From NCBI GenBank assembly GCA_964551975.1, contig CAZKFI010000014.1, forward strand, positions 1 through 40,573: a DNA stretch of 40,573 nt, in the 5' to 3' direction. The stretch comes from REEB426 sp964551975 (GTDB lineage Bacteria; Actinomycetota; Actinomycetes; S36-B12). Both the position numbers and the translations under genes were made by a program. The notes beneath the pieces are model-generated. The model was not told where the DNA came from, did not search any database, and saw only the letters and a list, made by a program, of their open reading frames with translations. Shown here in pieces: positions 15,818 through 25,082 of the stretch (positions are counted from its first letter, which is position 1; each line of letters starts with the position of its first letter).

Positions 15818-16843
15818 GTGAGCGCTAGTCACCGCATGACGAACATGCGCCGCCCCACGATCAATGACGTCGCCGAACGCGCAGGCGTCTCCAAGTCCCT
15901 GGTATCGCTTGCGCTTGCCGGCTCACCCCGGGTCGCGCCAGCAAGTCGAGCCGCCATTCTCGCTGCCGCTGAAGAACTCGGGTACCGCCGCAACGCGGCA
16001 GCGCGCAGTCTTGCCGAGCGTCGCACACGAACGATTGGCGTTCTCGCCCTGACCCTGCACAACCCAGTTTTCGCAGAGATCCTGGATGGAGTGCAGTCCA
16101 GGGTCCGCGAGCGTGATCACCACTGCGTACTGGTCACCGGCGATGCCGATCCGCAAGTCGAACGTCGTGAGATCGAACAGCTCTTGGATTTACAGGTCGA
16201 GGGACTCATCCTCATCGCCCACCGACAAGATCTGGTGTACCTGCAGGAGATCTCCCAGCAGATTCCAATCGCCGTCATCACGCAACCGTCATCAATCGGT
16301 ATCGACCTCGTCAGTAACGATGACCTATCCGGCATGCGCATGGCGGTAGACCATCTCGTCGAGCTCGGCCACCGCCGCATAGCCCACGTCACCGGCGGGT
16401 CTTCATCGGTAGCACGAACGCGACTAGAGGGATACCGCCGAGCAATGATCGCCAACGGCCTGCAGGAGTACCTGCGCACCGAGGAGGGCGCCTTCAGCGA
16501 CGAGGGCGGCTACCGGGGTACCAGAACGCTGCTGGAATCGGATGCACAAGTCACGGCGCTAGTCGTCGCCAACGACATTGCAGCGATCGGTGCCATGGCC
16601 GCGGCTGAAGAGGTGGGACGCGCGGTGCCTTCCGACCTTTCGATCGTGGGATACGACGGCATTGCGATCAGTGAACTGCGCTCAATCGACCTAACCACCA
16701 TCGCACAGCCGCTCAGGGAATTGGGAACGACGGGTGCAGACCTGCTGATGGACCGTATTGCTGATCCAAGTCGCGAGCCGCGAACCATCGAACTGCCGCC
16801 CCGGCTCGTGGTTCGCGGATCAACGACTCACCCACACCAGTAA
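15818..16843 (+). CDS. LacI/GalR-family transcriptional regulator of the inositol locus
   Basis: 341 residues from GTG 15818, which has GGGACGAG just upstream; two in-frame ATGs at 15836 and 15845 lack a ribosome site. The N-terminal helix-turn-helix and hinge reads TINDVAERAGVSKSLVSLAL followed by LGYRRNAAARSL, and the periplasmic-binding-protein-like effector domain follows (IGVLALTLHNPVFAEIL, ALVVANDIAAIGAM, SIVGYDG). It is the last gene of the plus-strand inositol arm and most likely recognises the palindrome at 12435-12448, with an inositol-pathway metabolite as inducer (inference). Its 3' flank runs into tandem repeats and a 100-N gap. Confidence 0.92.
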   Translation: MSASHRMTNMRRPTINDVAERAGVSKSLVSLALAGSPRVAPASRAAILAAAEELGYRRNAAARSLAERRTRTIGVLALTLHNPVFAEILDGVQSRVRERDHHCVLVTGDADPQVERREIEQLLDLQVEGLILIAHRQDLVYLQEISQQIPIAVITQPSSIGIDLVSNDDLSGMRMAVDHLVELGHRRIAHVTGGSSSVARTRLEGYRRAMIANGLQEYLRTEEGAFSDEGGYRGTRTLLESDAQVTALVVANDIAAIGAMAAAEEVGRAVPSDLSIVGYDGIAISELRSIDLTTIAQPLRELGTTGADLLMDRIADPSREPRTIELPPRLVVRGSTTHPHQ

Positions 16844-16881
16844 GTGGCGTCCAACCACAGGTCACGCGCACTCACCTTTAT

Positions 16882-16914
16882 GGGAGTGCACGTCTACAAG
16901 GGAGTGCACGTCTA
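16882..16914. repeat. 18-bp-period tandem repeat abutting a scaffold gap
   Basis: GGGAGTGCACGTCTA occurs at 16882-16896 and again at 16900-16914, separated by CAA. The second copy ends exactly at the first N, so the array probably continues into the gap and may have caused it. Confidence 0.85.
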
Positions 16915-17014
16915 NNNNNNNNNNNNNNNNNNNNNNNNNNNNNNNNNNNNNNNNNNNNNNNNNNNNNNNNNNNNNNNNNNNNNNNNNNNNNNNNNNNNNN
17001 NNNNNNNNNNNNNN
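16915..17014. other. Scaffold gap of 100 N, true length unknown
   Basis: Exactly 100 N is a common placeholder for an unsized join. It separates the end of the inositol locus from the 3' end of the MFS gene, whose stop lies only 5 bp beyond it. Genes could be missing here. Confidence 0.95.
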
Positions 17015-17019
17015 GCACC

Positions 17020-18654
17020 TCACTGTTTCCCCGCCCCTGTGGGAGGGGCATAACCCTCGCTCAACACCCGCGCGGCATTGCGTGGAAGCAGCAGGCTGGT
17101 CAGCAGTCCGAGTCCAACCAGGAATGCGGCCACCCACGCAACAAGTCGCGTGGCACTCACCGATCCTTCTTCGGCACCAGCAACCAACACTGCTCCGTCG
17201 GGCTGGTTAGCCAACCCTGGAATCGCCTGCCCGGCACTGGACTGCACGACTGTCGCCACTTGCTCGGCATTTGCTGCTGGTACGCCTCGTTCCTCCAGGG
17301 AGGACTGCACGCCACTGCCCAGCCCGATGATCAACGTGGTGCCGAGAATGGCGGTACCTATCGCTGCACCTACCTGTCGAGCTGTCGACTGCACCGCACT
17401 GGCTTGACCCGATTCGGCCACAGGTACCTCGGAGAGGATCACTCCGGTCAACTGGGCGGTCGCGAAACCTACGCCCATTCCGTAGCAGAACAGACCCGGC
17501 ACCAGCTGCCATCCGGTCACCGACGTCGAGATCGCAATACCTATACCGATGATGCCGAGGACCTCCAAGGCCATGCCCAGTTGCAGGACACGCACCGGAC
17601 CAACTCGCTGAGCCAATGCCGCACCAGCACCCGAAGCCACAAAGGATCCAACGGCCAAAGCGAGCAGAATCACCCCGGTACTCAACGCGTCATAGCTGCG
17701 AACTGACTGAAGGAATAGGGGTAACGAGAACAACAGGCCGAACTCCCCGAGACTGACCACCATCGCCACAGCGTTGCCCGCACCGAAACTGCGCACCCTG
17801 AACAGCGACAGGTTCAGCACCACGACTCGACCCGCTGCGAGTCGTCGACGTTCCAGCGGCAGCAGGATGGCGAGCGCAAGCAGGCCGATCACGCCAGCAA
17901 CCAAGACGATCGACACGCCACCAACTCCCCAGGTCACGGGGCCCGCACTGAACTCACGCGTGGCAACGACCCAGCCATAGCGCTGCCCTTCGATGAGCGC
18001 AAAGACCACACCAAGCAGACCGAGGGTGACCAGCGCGGTACCGGGTAGGTCAATGCCGCGCGGACCAGTGACGTCCTTCGTTTCCGGCACGACCGCAAGG
18101 ACACCGATGATCACGATGACGCCGATCGGCACATTGATCAGGAAGGCCCAGTGCCAAGACGCGTACGTGGTGAGCCACCCACCCACGAGGGGGCCCAAGG
18201 CCGCCATACCTCCGATGGTCGCTCCCCAGACTGCGAATGCGACGGCGCGCGATTTGCCGACAAACACAGCATTGATGACCGATAGCGATGCAGGAAGAAT
18301 GAGCGCTGCCGCAACGCCCTGCAGTGCGCGGGCACCGATGACTTCGATGGCATTACTGGAGAGGGAAACCAGGACGCTGGCGAGGACGAAGCCAAGGATC
18401 CCGATGAGGAACAGCAGGCGCCGACCCGATCGATCCGCTACCCGGCCCGCCAGAATCAGCAGTGAGGCGAAAGTCAATGAATACGCGGCGTTAATCCATT
18501 CCGCGTCGTTAGTGGTGAGATCCAGGTCGCGGATCATGGTGGGAATCGCCACGTTGACCACGGTGGCGTCCAGGATGATCATGGCGACGCCCAGAGCGAG
18601 GAAAACCAGGGCGACCCAGCGACGACGGCCGGTCAGGACCACGGACTCACTCAT
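17020..18654 (-). CDS. MFS exporter, DHA2 (EmrB/QacA) 14-helix type
   Basis: 544 residues from ATG 18654 with GAAGGAG upstream. About 14 hydrophobic helices span most of the protein. The first-helix signature LDATVVNVAIP (motif D1) and GRVADRSGRRLLF (motif A) identify the drug:H+ antiporter 2 family, as do the length and the long extracytoplasmic loop before the last helix (about residues 440-500). The family exports drugs, dyes or metabolites at the cytoplasmic membrane; the substrate cannot be read. Its neighbour across the gap is the LacI regulator, and upstream it is divergent from dusB. The stop lies next to the 100-N gap but the frame looks complete. Confidence 0.9.
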   Translation of the reverse strand: MSESVVLTGRRRWVALVFLALGVAMIILDATVVNVAIPTMIRDLDLTTNDAEWINAAYSLTFASLLILAGRVADRSGRRLLFLIGILGFVLASVLVSLSSNAIEVIGARALQGVAAALILPASLSVINAVFVGKSRAVAFAVWGATIGGMAALGPLVGGWLTTYASWHWAFLINVPIGVIVIIGVLAVVPETKDVTGPRGIDLPGTALVTLGLLGVVFALIEGQRYGWVVATREFSAGPVTWGVGGVSIVLVAGVIGLLALAILLPLERRRLAAGRVVVLNLSLFRVRSFGAGNAVAMVVSLGEFGLLFSLPLFLQSVRSYDALSTGVILLALAVGSFVASGAGAALAQRVGPVRVLQLGMALEVLGIIGIGIAISTSVTGWQLVPGLFCYGMGVGFATAQLTGVILSEVPVAESGQASAVQSTARQVGAAIGTAILGTTLIIGLGSGVQSSLEERGVPAANAEQVATVVQSSAGQAIPGLANQPDGAVLVAGAEEGSVSATRLVAWVAAFLVGLGLLTSLLLPRNAARVLSEGYAPPTGAGKQ

Positions 18655-18783
18655 CTACGTCACTCCTTCAAACTCTTGGCCTGGACGGTCCACCGGGATG
18701 TCCAGTTCGATCTGGCCGACCTGATGAACCCCACTTCGGACTTGCCGTGCGTGGCAGACGGTACCCGGATGGGAGAATGGCGT

Positions 18784-19950
18784 GTGGCCACCCCGTCGCG
18801 ACTTCAGGTGGCCGGAATAACAATCGATCCACCGGTTGTCCTGGCGCCAATGGCCGGCATCACCAATCGGGCATTTCGACGACTCTGCCGGCAAGCCGGT
18901 GCGGGCCTCTACGTCTCGGAAATGGTCACTGCCCGGGCCCTCGTGGAGCGCAACCTCACCACTATGGACATGATCACCTTTGCCCCCGACGAGCACCCAC
19001 GGTCCCTGCAGTTGTACGGGGTTGACCCGCGGGTGATGTTTGAGGCCGTGCGTCTCGTGGTGGACGAGGACCGAGCAGATCACATCGACCTCAACTTCGG
19101 CTGCCCGGTGCCCAAGGTCACGAGGCGCGGTGGAGGCAGCGCGCTGCCGTGGAAGGTCGACCTCTTCCGCGCCGTCGTGGAATCTGCGGTTCGGGCCGCA
19201 GATAACCGTGTTCCGATTTCGGTGAAGATGCGCATCGGCATCGATCCTGAGCACCTCACCTATCTCGATGCCGGGCGCGTAGCGGCAGAGGTCGGCGTTG
19301 CCTGGGTGGCTCTGCACGCGCGCACTGCCTTGCAGTTCTATAGCGGCTCTGCAGACTGGTCAGCGATCACCAGACTGAAGGAACACCTGGCCGAGTTTGA
19401 TTGCCCAGTTCTCGGTAACGGTGACATCTGGACCGCCCAGGACGCGCTTTCGATGGTGCAGCAGACCGGGGCTGATGGCGTTGTCGTAGGCCGAGGATGC
19501 CTGGGGCGACCATGGCTTTTTGGGCAGCTCGCCGCCGCGTTTGCCGGTCAACCGATTCCAGTTGATCCCACCCTTGCCGTCGTAGTCCAGACCCTGCGCG
19601 AACATGCCCGACTGTTGTGTGAGGAGTTTGGCGAGACCAAGGGTTGCCGCGACATTCGAAAGCACATGGCCTGGTACCTCAAGGGATTTCGGGTTCGCCA
19701 GCCCGTTCGTGCAGCGCTGGGAACGGTGAGTTCACTTGATGAACTCGACGGACTGCTTGCCCAGATTGATACCAATCAGGACTTCAATGACGAGGTCGGC
19801 GCCGGCCCACGGGGACGTACCTCGCCACAGCGGCAGGTTGCACTTCCGGATCGCTGGTTGGACTCCCGCTGGTGCGATGCCGATTTGGCCGCACAACTCC
19901 TCGCTGCCGATGACGTTTCCGCGGACTATGCCGTGCTGAGCGGTGGGTGA
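18784..19950 (+). CDS. dusB: tRNA-dihydrouridine synthase
   Basis: 388 residues. GTG 18784 has GGGAGA seven bases upstream; an in-frame ATG at 18769 would overlap that site, so GTG is preferred. It is an FMN-dependent TIM barrel that reduces uridine in the tRNA D-loop. Motifs are VVLAPMAGITNRAFRRL (FMN binding), DLNFGCPVPKVTRRGGG with the catalytic Cys, VALHARTALQFYSG (tRNA/FMN contacts), and NGDIW with GRGCLGRPW (phosphate binding). It opens the widespread actinobacterial order dusB-dgt-dnaG and overlaps the dgt reading frame. Confidence 0.93.
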   Translation: MATPSRLQVAGITIDPPVVLAPMAGITNRAFRRLCRQAGAGLYVSEMVTARALVERNLTTMDMITFAPDEHPRSLQLYGVDPRVMFEAVRLVVDEDRADHIDLNFGCPVPKVTRRGGGSALPWKVDLFRAVVESAVRAADNRVPISVKMRIGIDPEHLTYLDAGRVAAEVGVAWVALHARTALQFYSGSADWSAITRLKEHLAEFDCPVLGNGDIWTAQDALSMVQQTGADGVVVGRGCLGRPWLFGQLAAAFAGQPIPVDPTLAVVVQTLREHARLLCEEFGETKGCRDIRKHMAWYLKGFRVRQPVRAALGTVSSLDELDGLLAQIDTNQDFNDEVGAGPRGRTSPQRQVALPDRWLDSRWCDADLAAQLLAADDVSADYAVLSGG

Positions 19951-19954
19951 GCAC

Positions 19955-21181
19955 ATGCCAGAGCTCATGGGCTACGCCCCTGATGACGTCGAACGCTTCG
20001 TCGTCGAACCGATCAAAGAGACGGTACGTAGTCCTTTCGCCCGAGACCGAGCACGAGTGCTGCACTCATCCGCACTTCGTCGACTGGCCGCAAAGACCCA
20101 GGTCATGCTGGCGGGGCAGTCGGATTTTCCGCGCACCCGTCTGACACACACCTTGGAGGTTGCACAGATTGCCCGTGAGTTAGGTGCATCCCTGGGCTGC
20201 GATGCGGACCTCGTCGAAGTTGCCGGGTTGGTCCACGATCTCGGTCATCCGCCCTATGGCCACAACGGCGAGGATGCGCTCAATACGTTGACCGCTGAGA
20301 TCGGGGGCTTTGAAGGAAACGCGCAGACTCTGCGAGTCCTGACGCGACTGGAAACCAAGGTCCTTGACGCTCATGGTGCCAGCGTCGGACTTAACCTCAC
20401 CCGCGCCAGCTTGGATGCAGGCTGCAAGTACCCGTGGCCACGGCGGCACGGGGAACGCAAATTTGGTTTCTACGCCGATGACGCCCCGAGCTTCGATTGG
20501 TTTCGTATTCCTGCGCCGGGTGAACGAACCTGCCTAGAGGAGCAGGTCATGGATTGGGCTGATGACGTTGCCTACTCAGTGCACGATGTCGAAGATGCCG
20601 TGCATGCCGGCCTTATCGATCCAACAGCAATACGCTCACTTGAGGAACAGCAGGAAATCGTGCACATTGCCAAGGATCGCTACCGGCCACATGCCGAAGC
20701 GAGTGCGTTAGCGGCGGCAATTCAACGCCTCACCGATCTACCAAGCTGGCCGGTTCTCTTCGACGGATCATTGCGCTCAATGGTTGGCCTGAAGGCATTC
20801 ACCAGTACGTTGATCGGCCGATTCAGTAGAGCCGCGCAGATCGCCACGCAAATCGCCTACGGCGATGGTGTCCTCACGCGCTACACCGCGGACCTCATCG
20901 TGCCGGAAGAGGCCCGCGACGAGGTAGCGGTCATGAAGGCAATGGCAGTTCGGTACGTGATGCAACGCCCCGGTGCCGAAATGATCTATGCGCAGCAGCG
21001 CGAGATCATTGCCGAGGTCGTCCACGCTCTACTCCATCGCGAAGGGCGCGACCTGGACCCAGTGTTCCGAGGTGGATTCGACCATGCCACAAGCGATTCC
21101 CAGCGACTACGAGCCGTAGTGGATCAGGTAGCCAGTCTGACTGATGTGAGTATCGTCGAATGGCACCAACGACTGACCTAG
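19955..21181 (+). CDS. dgt: Deoxyguanosinetriphosphate triphosphohydrolase-like protein
   Basis: 408 residues from ATG 19955, preceded by GGTGGGTGAG that spans the dusB stop; an in-frame GTG at 19943 is the alternative. It is an HD-domain dNTPase. The metal-binding residues are seen in RTRLTHTLEVAQ (His) and GLVHDLGHPPYGHNGE (the HD pair), and DWADDVAYSVHDVEDA contains the distal Asp. The family hydrolyses dNTPs to nucleosides and triphosphate, controlling precursor pools. Coupling between dusB and dnaG is conserved in actinobacteria. Confidence 0.93.
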   Translation: MPELMGYAPDDVERFVVEPIKETVRSPFARDRARVLHSSALRRLAAKTQVMLAGQSDFPRTRLTHTLEVAQIARELGASLGCDADLVEVAGLVHDLGHPPYGHNGEDALNTLTAEIGGFEGNAQTLRVLTRLETKVLDAHGASVGLNLTRASLDAGCKYPWPRRHGERKFGFYADDAPSFDWFRIPAPGERTCLEEQVMDWADDVAYSVHDVEDAVHAGLIDPTAIRSLEEQQEIVHIAKDRYRPHAEASALAAAIQRLTDLPSWPVLFDGSLRSMVGLKAFTSTLIGRFSRAAQIATQIAYGDGVLTRYTADLIVPEEARDEVAVMKAMAVRYVMQRPGAEMIYAQQREIIAEVVHALLHREGRDLDPVFRGGFDHATSDSQRLRAVVDQVASLTDVSIVEWHQRLT

Positions 21182-21190
21182 ACTGCAAAT

Positions 21191-23036
21191 GTGGCTGGAC
21201 GGATCCGCGATGAAGACATCGCCACCGTTCGGGACCGAGCTCGCATAGACGATGTGATTCGCGAGTACGTCACACTCAAGCCGGCCGGTGGCGGGTCCCT
21301 CAAAGGCCTCTGCCCGTTCCACGACGAACGGACACCCAGTTTTCATGTAACACCCTCACGCGGCATGTGGTACTGCTTCGGCTGCGCCGAGGGTGGCGAC
21401 CTCATCGCATTCCTGCAGAAGATTGATCACCTCACCTTCAGTGAGGCAGTGGAGCGCCTTGCCGAACGAAGTGGGGTCACCCTTACCTACGTCGAGGGTG
21501 GCGCTGCCCCACAACGTCAACAGGGCCAACGAACCAGACTGGTGGCGGCCCACCGTGCAGCAGCCGAGTTCTACGCCCAGGCACTGAGTTCACCAAGTGC
21601 CCAATTGGCGCGGACCTTCTTAACCGAGCGCGGGTTCGACGAGGATGCCACGAGGCACTTCGGTGTTGGCTTCGCGCCGAAGTCATGGGACGCGCTGACC
21701 ACCCACCTGCGCGGTCTCGGCTTCACCGACGCCGAACTGCTCGCCGGTGGCCTCCTCAGTCAGGGCGCACGCGGTGTCTACGACCGATTTCGAGGCCGGT
21801 TGGTCTGGCCTATCCGAGACCTCGGTGGTGATGTGGTCGGCTTCGGCGCCAGACGGCTGTTCGAGGACGATGACGGGCCTAAGTACCTGAACACCCCCGA
21901 AACGCCGATCTATCGCAAAAGCCAGGTGCTCTACGGGCTCGATCTGGCTCGGCGCGACATCGCCAAACAGCAACAGGTTGTGGTCGTCGAGGGCTATACC
22001 GACGTGATGGCCTGTCACCTTGCAGNNNNNNNNNNCCGCGGTCGCAACCTGCGGAACCTCGTTCGGCAGCGAGCACGTGAAGGTTATTCGCAGACTGCTT
22101 ATGGATGATGACCAGGTTCGCGGAGAAATCGTCTACACCTTCGATGGCGATCAGGCTGGGCAACGGGCGGCACTTCGCGCATTCGGTGAGGACCAGCGCT
22201 TCGTGGCCCGTACCTACGTGGCCGTCGAGCCTTCGGGGATGGATCCCTGTGACCTGCGACTTGCGCAGGGGGATACCGCGGTACGTGCACTGATCGATCG
22301 CCGCGTTCCGCTCTTCGAATTTGCCATTCGTTCAACGCTGGCCGGTTTCGACCTGAACACCGCAGAGGGTCGGATTGCCGCTCTCCAGCAGGCTGCACCG
22401 GTAGTGGCCCGCATCAAAGACACCGCACTTCGGCCCGAATACACCCGCCTGCTGGCCGGCTGGTTGGGGGTCGACCTCGATGCAGTAACCAAGGCCGTGC
22501 GCGCAGGTCAGAATGCCGCAGCTACAAGCGCGACGCCGGGCTCGAATCCACCCGTGGCCAGTCCCACGGCACGGATTGAACGCGAGGCGCTCAAGTGCGC
22601 ACTCCAACAGCCGACAGCCGTCACCGAGTGGTACGAGAGCCTGGAAGACAGCAGCTTCACGCACCCCCAGGCACTTCGAGTGCACCACGCCATCGTTGCT
22701 GCTGGGGGTCCGCGACCAGGTGTCGATGGATTGGGGTGGATCGATCAGGTCCTCGACGCCGCAGTCGACGATGAGGTGCGTCGAGTGGTCCGGGAACTGG
22801 CCGTCGAACCACTCCCGGCCGAATCCGGTACGGATTCGCGCTACGCCGCAAGCATGGTGGCGCGCCTACTGGAAATGGATGCTGGTCGCCGCATCGACGA
22901 ATTGCGCGGCCAGCTTCAACGCTGCGATGCCCTGGCACACCCCGAGGAACATCAACGGCTTTTTACAGATCTCCTAGCGCTGGAGGACTACCGGCGTACG
23001 TTGCGCGATGAGGCTTTGGGAAGCAGGTTGCCGTGA
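21191..23036 (+). CDS. dnaG: DNA primase, interrupted by an assembly gap
   Basis: The replication primase, about 614 residues once the gap is corrected, starting at GTG 21191. The CHC2 zinc finger is complete: C41 and H44 in CPFHDE, C62 and C65 in CFGC. The TOPRIM core has VVVVEGYTDVMACHLA before the gap and YTFDGDQAGQ (DxD metal site) after it, followed by the C-terminal helicase-binding region. The frame changes across the 10-N gap at 22026-22035. Actinobacterial primases have LAG-V-x-T-AVATCGT here, which needs 9 unknown bases rather than 10. The apparent frameshift is therefore a gap-size error, not a broken gene. Confidence 0.93.
22026..22035. other. Assembly gap (10 N) inside dnaG
   Basis: The reading frame before the gap and that after it differ by one base. 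Family alignment predicts 9 missing bases, so the estimate is one too long. Confidence 0.9.
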
Positions 23037-23566
23037 CCAGTCGACAAGAAGTGCGAGCTATCTGTCAGATCCCACGATTTGAACACGTCATCGGCTGGTG
23101 CAAAGCAGACGATGGCACAGTGCTGGCCGCTACTGGCCGAGGCCTGCACCGTGGTCCGTCAAACTGGGACTACCCAAGAACTCATGCCCCAAGAACTCAT
23201 GCCCTGCCATGGGTACAGATCCTGCAGGCAACCTGGGAAACCCCCGAATTGGTGATTACCTGGGAGGACGAACTCACAGTTGACCAGGTGCGCCACGAGA
23301 CCTTCCGACTCCCCCAACCCGGCGACCTACCCTCAGCGGTGCAGGCCATGGTCACGGAGAGTGTGGTGACGCGCCAGCACGTGCCACTCCTCGACCTGCC
23401 CGACGAGGCCGGTGCCCAGTTGGTGGCCCGACGTCAGCCCCGGGAACCCGATGCACCCGTCCGCTGGTCCGTGGTGTTCGACAGCGGACTGGATCCCACC
23501 GACCCACAACTCCGCGCGGCCGCGGACCTGGCCCTCGCGCGAGCCCGCGCAGCCCTCGGGATCTAG
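23033..23566 (+). CDS. Conserved hypothetical protein coupled to dnaG
   Basis: 177 residues from GTG 23033, overlapping the dnaG stop by 4 bp (GTGA), so it is translationally coupled. I do not recognise a named family; proteins of this type commonly follow dnaG in actinobacteria. It has no signal peptide or membrane helix. The first part, about residues 20-85, alternates strands such as VLAATGRGLHRG and LVITWEDELTVD, reminiscent of small beta domains. The C-terminal part is rich in Ala, Arg and Asp and ends in a likely helix (LRAAADLALARARAALGI). Residues about 48-57 contain an exact PRTHA duplication from a 15-bp tandem repeat. Confidence 0.75.
   Translation: MTSRQEVRAICQIPRFEHVIGWCKADDGTVLAATGRGLHRGPSNWDYPRTHAPRTHALPWVQILQATWETPELVITWEDELTVDQVRHETFRLPQPGDLPSAVQAMVTESVVTRQHVPLLDLPDEAGAQLVARRQPREPDAPVRWSVVFDSGLDPTDPQLRAAADLALARARAALGI
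23176..23205. repeat. Exact 15-bp tandem duplication in the dnaG-coupled gene
   Basis: CCAAGAACTCATGCC at 23176-23190 is repeated without change at 23191-23205. It encodes PRTHA twice in frame. The perfect identity points to a recent slippage event. Confidence 0.92.
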
Positions 23567-23596
23567 TCCCCGGGCACTGCTACCCTTGGACCCCCT

Positions 23597-23669
23597 TCCC
23601 CCATAGCTCAATTGGCAGAGCATTCGACTGTTAATCGAAGGGTTGATGGTTCGAGTCCATCTGGGGGAG
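23597..23669 (+). tRNA. tRNA-Asn (anticodon GTT)
   Basis: A 73-nt cloverleaf. The acceptor arms TCCCCCA (23597-23603) and TGGGGGA (23662-23668) pair fully, with discriminator G at 23669. The D arm is AGCTCAATTGGCAGAGC. The anticodon stem TTCGA/TCGAA encloses CTGTTAA with anticodon GTT, and the T arm contains GGTTCGAGTCC. No CCA is encoded. It follows the dnaG operon directly. Confidence 0.97.
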
Positions 23670-23672
23670 CTG

Positions 23673-24959
23673 CTAGGCCGCCACCGAGGTGCCGGTCAGC
23701 GTTCCGCGCAGCCAACGGGCCGCGATGCTCGCCACCGTGTCGAGTGTCCCTAACTCCTCGAACAAATGTGACGCCCCAGGTACTACTTCAAACTCGACCG
23801 GGGCGGTCATCTGCTCCCGAGCCCGCTGGTTGAGTTCCAACACCTGTTCATCACGCTCCCCCACGATGAGCAGCGTCGGACACTGCACACGTGCCAGGGC
23901 AAGCCCGGCCAGATCCGGTCGCCCGCCACGACTAACGACCGCACGGATCGGAGGATCGGCATCGACCGCCGCGGCCAATGCCGCACCGGCCCCCGTTGAT
24001 GCACCGAAATAGACCAGCGGCACATGTGCGAGCGATCCTTGACTCGCCACCCAGGAAGTCACCGCTCGTAGGCGACCCGCCAGCAGCGGGATGTCAAACA
24101 CCTGGGCGCGATGCCGAGCCTCCTGCTCGGTCAACAGGTCGAACAGCAACGTTGCAAAGCCGGCTCGCTGGAGGATTTCCGCAACCGCATGGTTGCGCGG
24201 ACTAAATCGACTACTGCCGCTGCCGTGGGCGAAAATCACCGTACCTAGCGGATGTGCTGGGCTGTGGAGGTGGCCTGACAGCAGAACATCCTGCAGCCCC
24301 GCACCATGAATCGGGATGATGACCTCACGGTCAATCGCCGTGTGCAGCAGACGGACGACCTCTTCGTCAGTTACCTGAGTGAAATCCTGATAGTGCTCAC
24401 CGACAGCAATGAACTCAACCGGCTCCTCGACCGTGACGACTTCGTCGGCAACCTCCCGAAGCGTCCGGACCGCATCAGCGGAGGCGGTCGGTACCGCCAT
24501 GATGACCCGTGCAGCGCCGAGTTTGCGGAGAACCGCAACGGCCACACGTGCCGTCGACCCGGTAGCCATCCCGTCGTCGACCAAGATGACCGAACGGCCC
24601 TGGATTTCCGGCAGATCTCGACCATCGCGGTAGTACTGGATTCTTCGCTGTAACTCCGCCTCCTGCCCGGCGATAATGCGATCCAATTCCACGTCAGAGA
24701 TGCCGAGACGGTGACGTAGATGATCGTCAACGATCGCAACCCCTTGCTCGCCAACGGCACCAAAGCCGAACTCTGGTTGAAAGGGCGCACCCAACTTGCG
24801 CACGATCAGCACATCCATAGGTGCATCCAGAATGCTGGCGACCTCCCAGGCCACTGGTACGCCTCCCCGTGGCAGTGCGATTACGACGGGTGACGTCAAC
24901 CGTAGGTTGGTCAGCATCCGTCCGAGGTCACGACCTGCAGCAAATCGATCGGTAAACAT
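23673..24959 (-). CDS. Phosphoribosyltransferase-alpha/beta hydrolase fusion protein
   Basis: 428 residues; ATG 24959 follows GAGGATGAGG. Residues about 1-210 are a type I phosphoribosyltransferase-like domain with VIALPRGGVPVAWEVA and the PRPP-loop motif VILVDDGMATGSTA. Residues about 215-425 are a dienelactone-hydrolase-like alpha/beta hydrolase: TVIFAHGSGSSR (oxyanion region), VYFGASTGAGAAL (nucleophile Ser), LLIVGERDEQV (Asp) and GASHLFEE (His). The same two-domain architecture is known in Mycobacterium (Rv0571c type), where it belongs to the dormancy regulon; the biochemical role is unknown. It is divergent from an erythromycin esterase-like gene, and a DosR-box-like half site lies between them. 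It ends 3 bp from the tRNA-Asn. Confidence 0.9.
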   Translation of the reverse strand: MFTDRFAAGRDLGRMLTNLRLTSPVVIALPRGGVPVAWEVASILDAPMDVLIVRKLGAPFQPEFGFGAVGEQGVAIVDDHLRHRLGISDVELDRIIAGQEAELQRRIQYYRDGRDLPEIQGRSVILVDDGMATGSTARVAVAVLRKLGAARVIMAVPTASADAVRTLREVADEVVTVEEPVEFIAVGEHYQDFTQVTDEEVVRLLHTAIDREVIIPIHGAGLQDVLLSGHLHSPAHPLGTVIFAHGSGSSRFSPRNHAVAEILQRAGFATLLFDLLTEQEARHRAQVFDIPLLAGRLRAVTSWVASQGSLAHVPLVYFGASTGAGAALAAAVDADPPIRAVVSRGGRPDLAGLALARVQCPTLLIVGERDEQVLELNQRAREQMTAPVEFEVVPGASHLFEELGTLDTVASIAARWLRGTLTGTSVAA

Positions 24960-25007
24960 GACCTCATCCTCGCCAATGCGCTTGCGTTAAGCCACCTGCC
25001 AAGATCC

Positions 25008-25022
25008 TTCGGGACCTTTGCC
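25008..25022. promoter_or_regulatory. Possible DosR-like half-site
   Basis: TTCGGGACCTTTGCC matches the left half of the mycobacterial DosR box (TTSGGGACTWWAGTCCCSAA) at eight consecutive positions, but the right half is poor. It lies between two divergent genes whose mycobacterial relatives are DosR targets. Suggestive only. Confidence 0.3.
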
Positions 25023-25082
25023 GGATGCATGTATGACCTGCGACCGCAGAATGAACCCAGATTTAACCGTCAGTGTTGCTGC

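Noticed and set aside
17993..18724. A 243-codon plus-strand open frame opposite the MFS gene.
   Set aside because: It is the complement of a transporter coding region; Thr/Arg/Pro-rich with no domain.
21191..23036. dnaG as a broken gene.
   Set aside because: The frame change lies exactly at the 10-N gap, and the conserved sequence on both sides needs only 9 bases.
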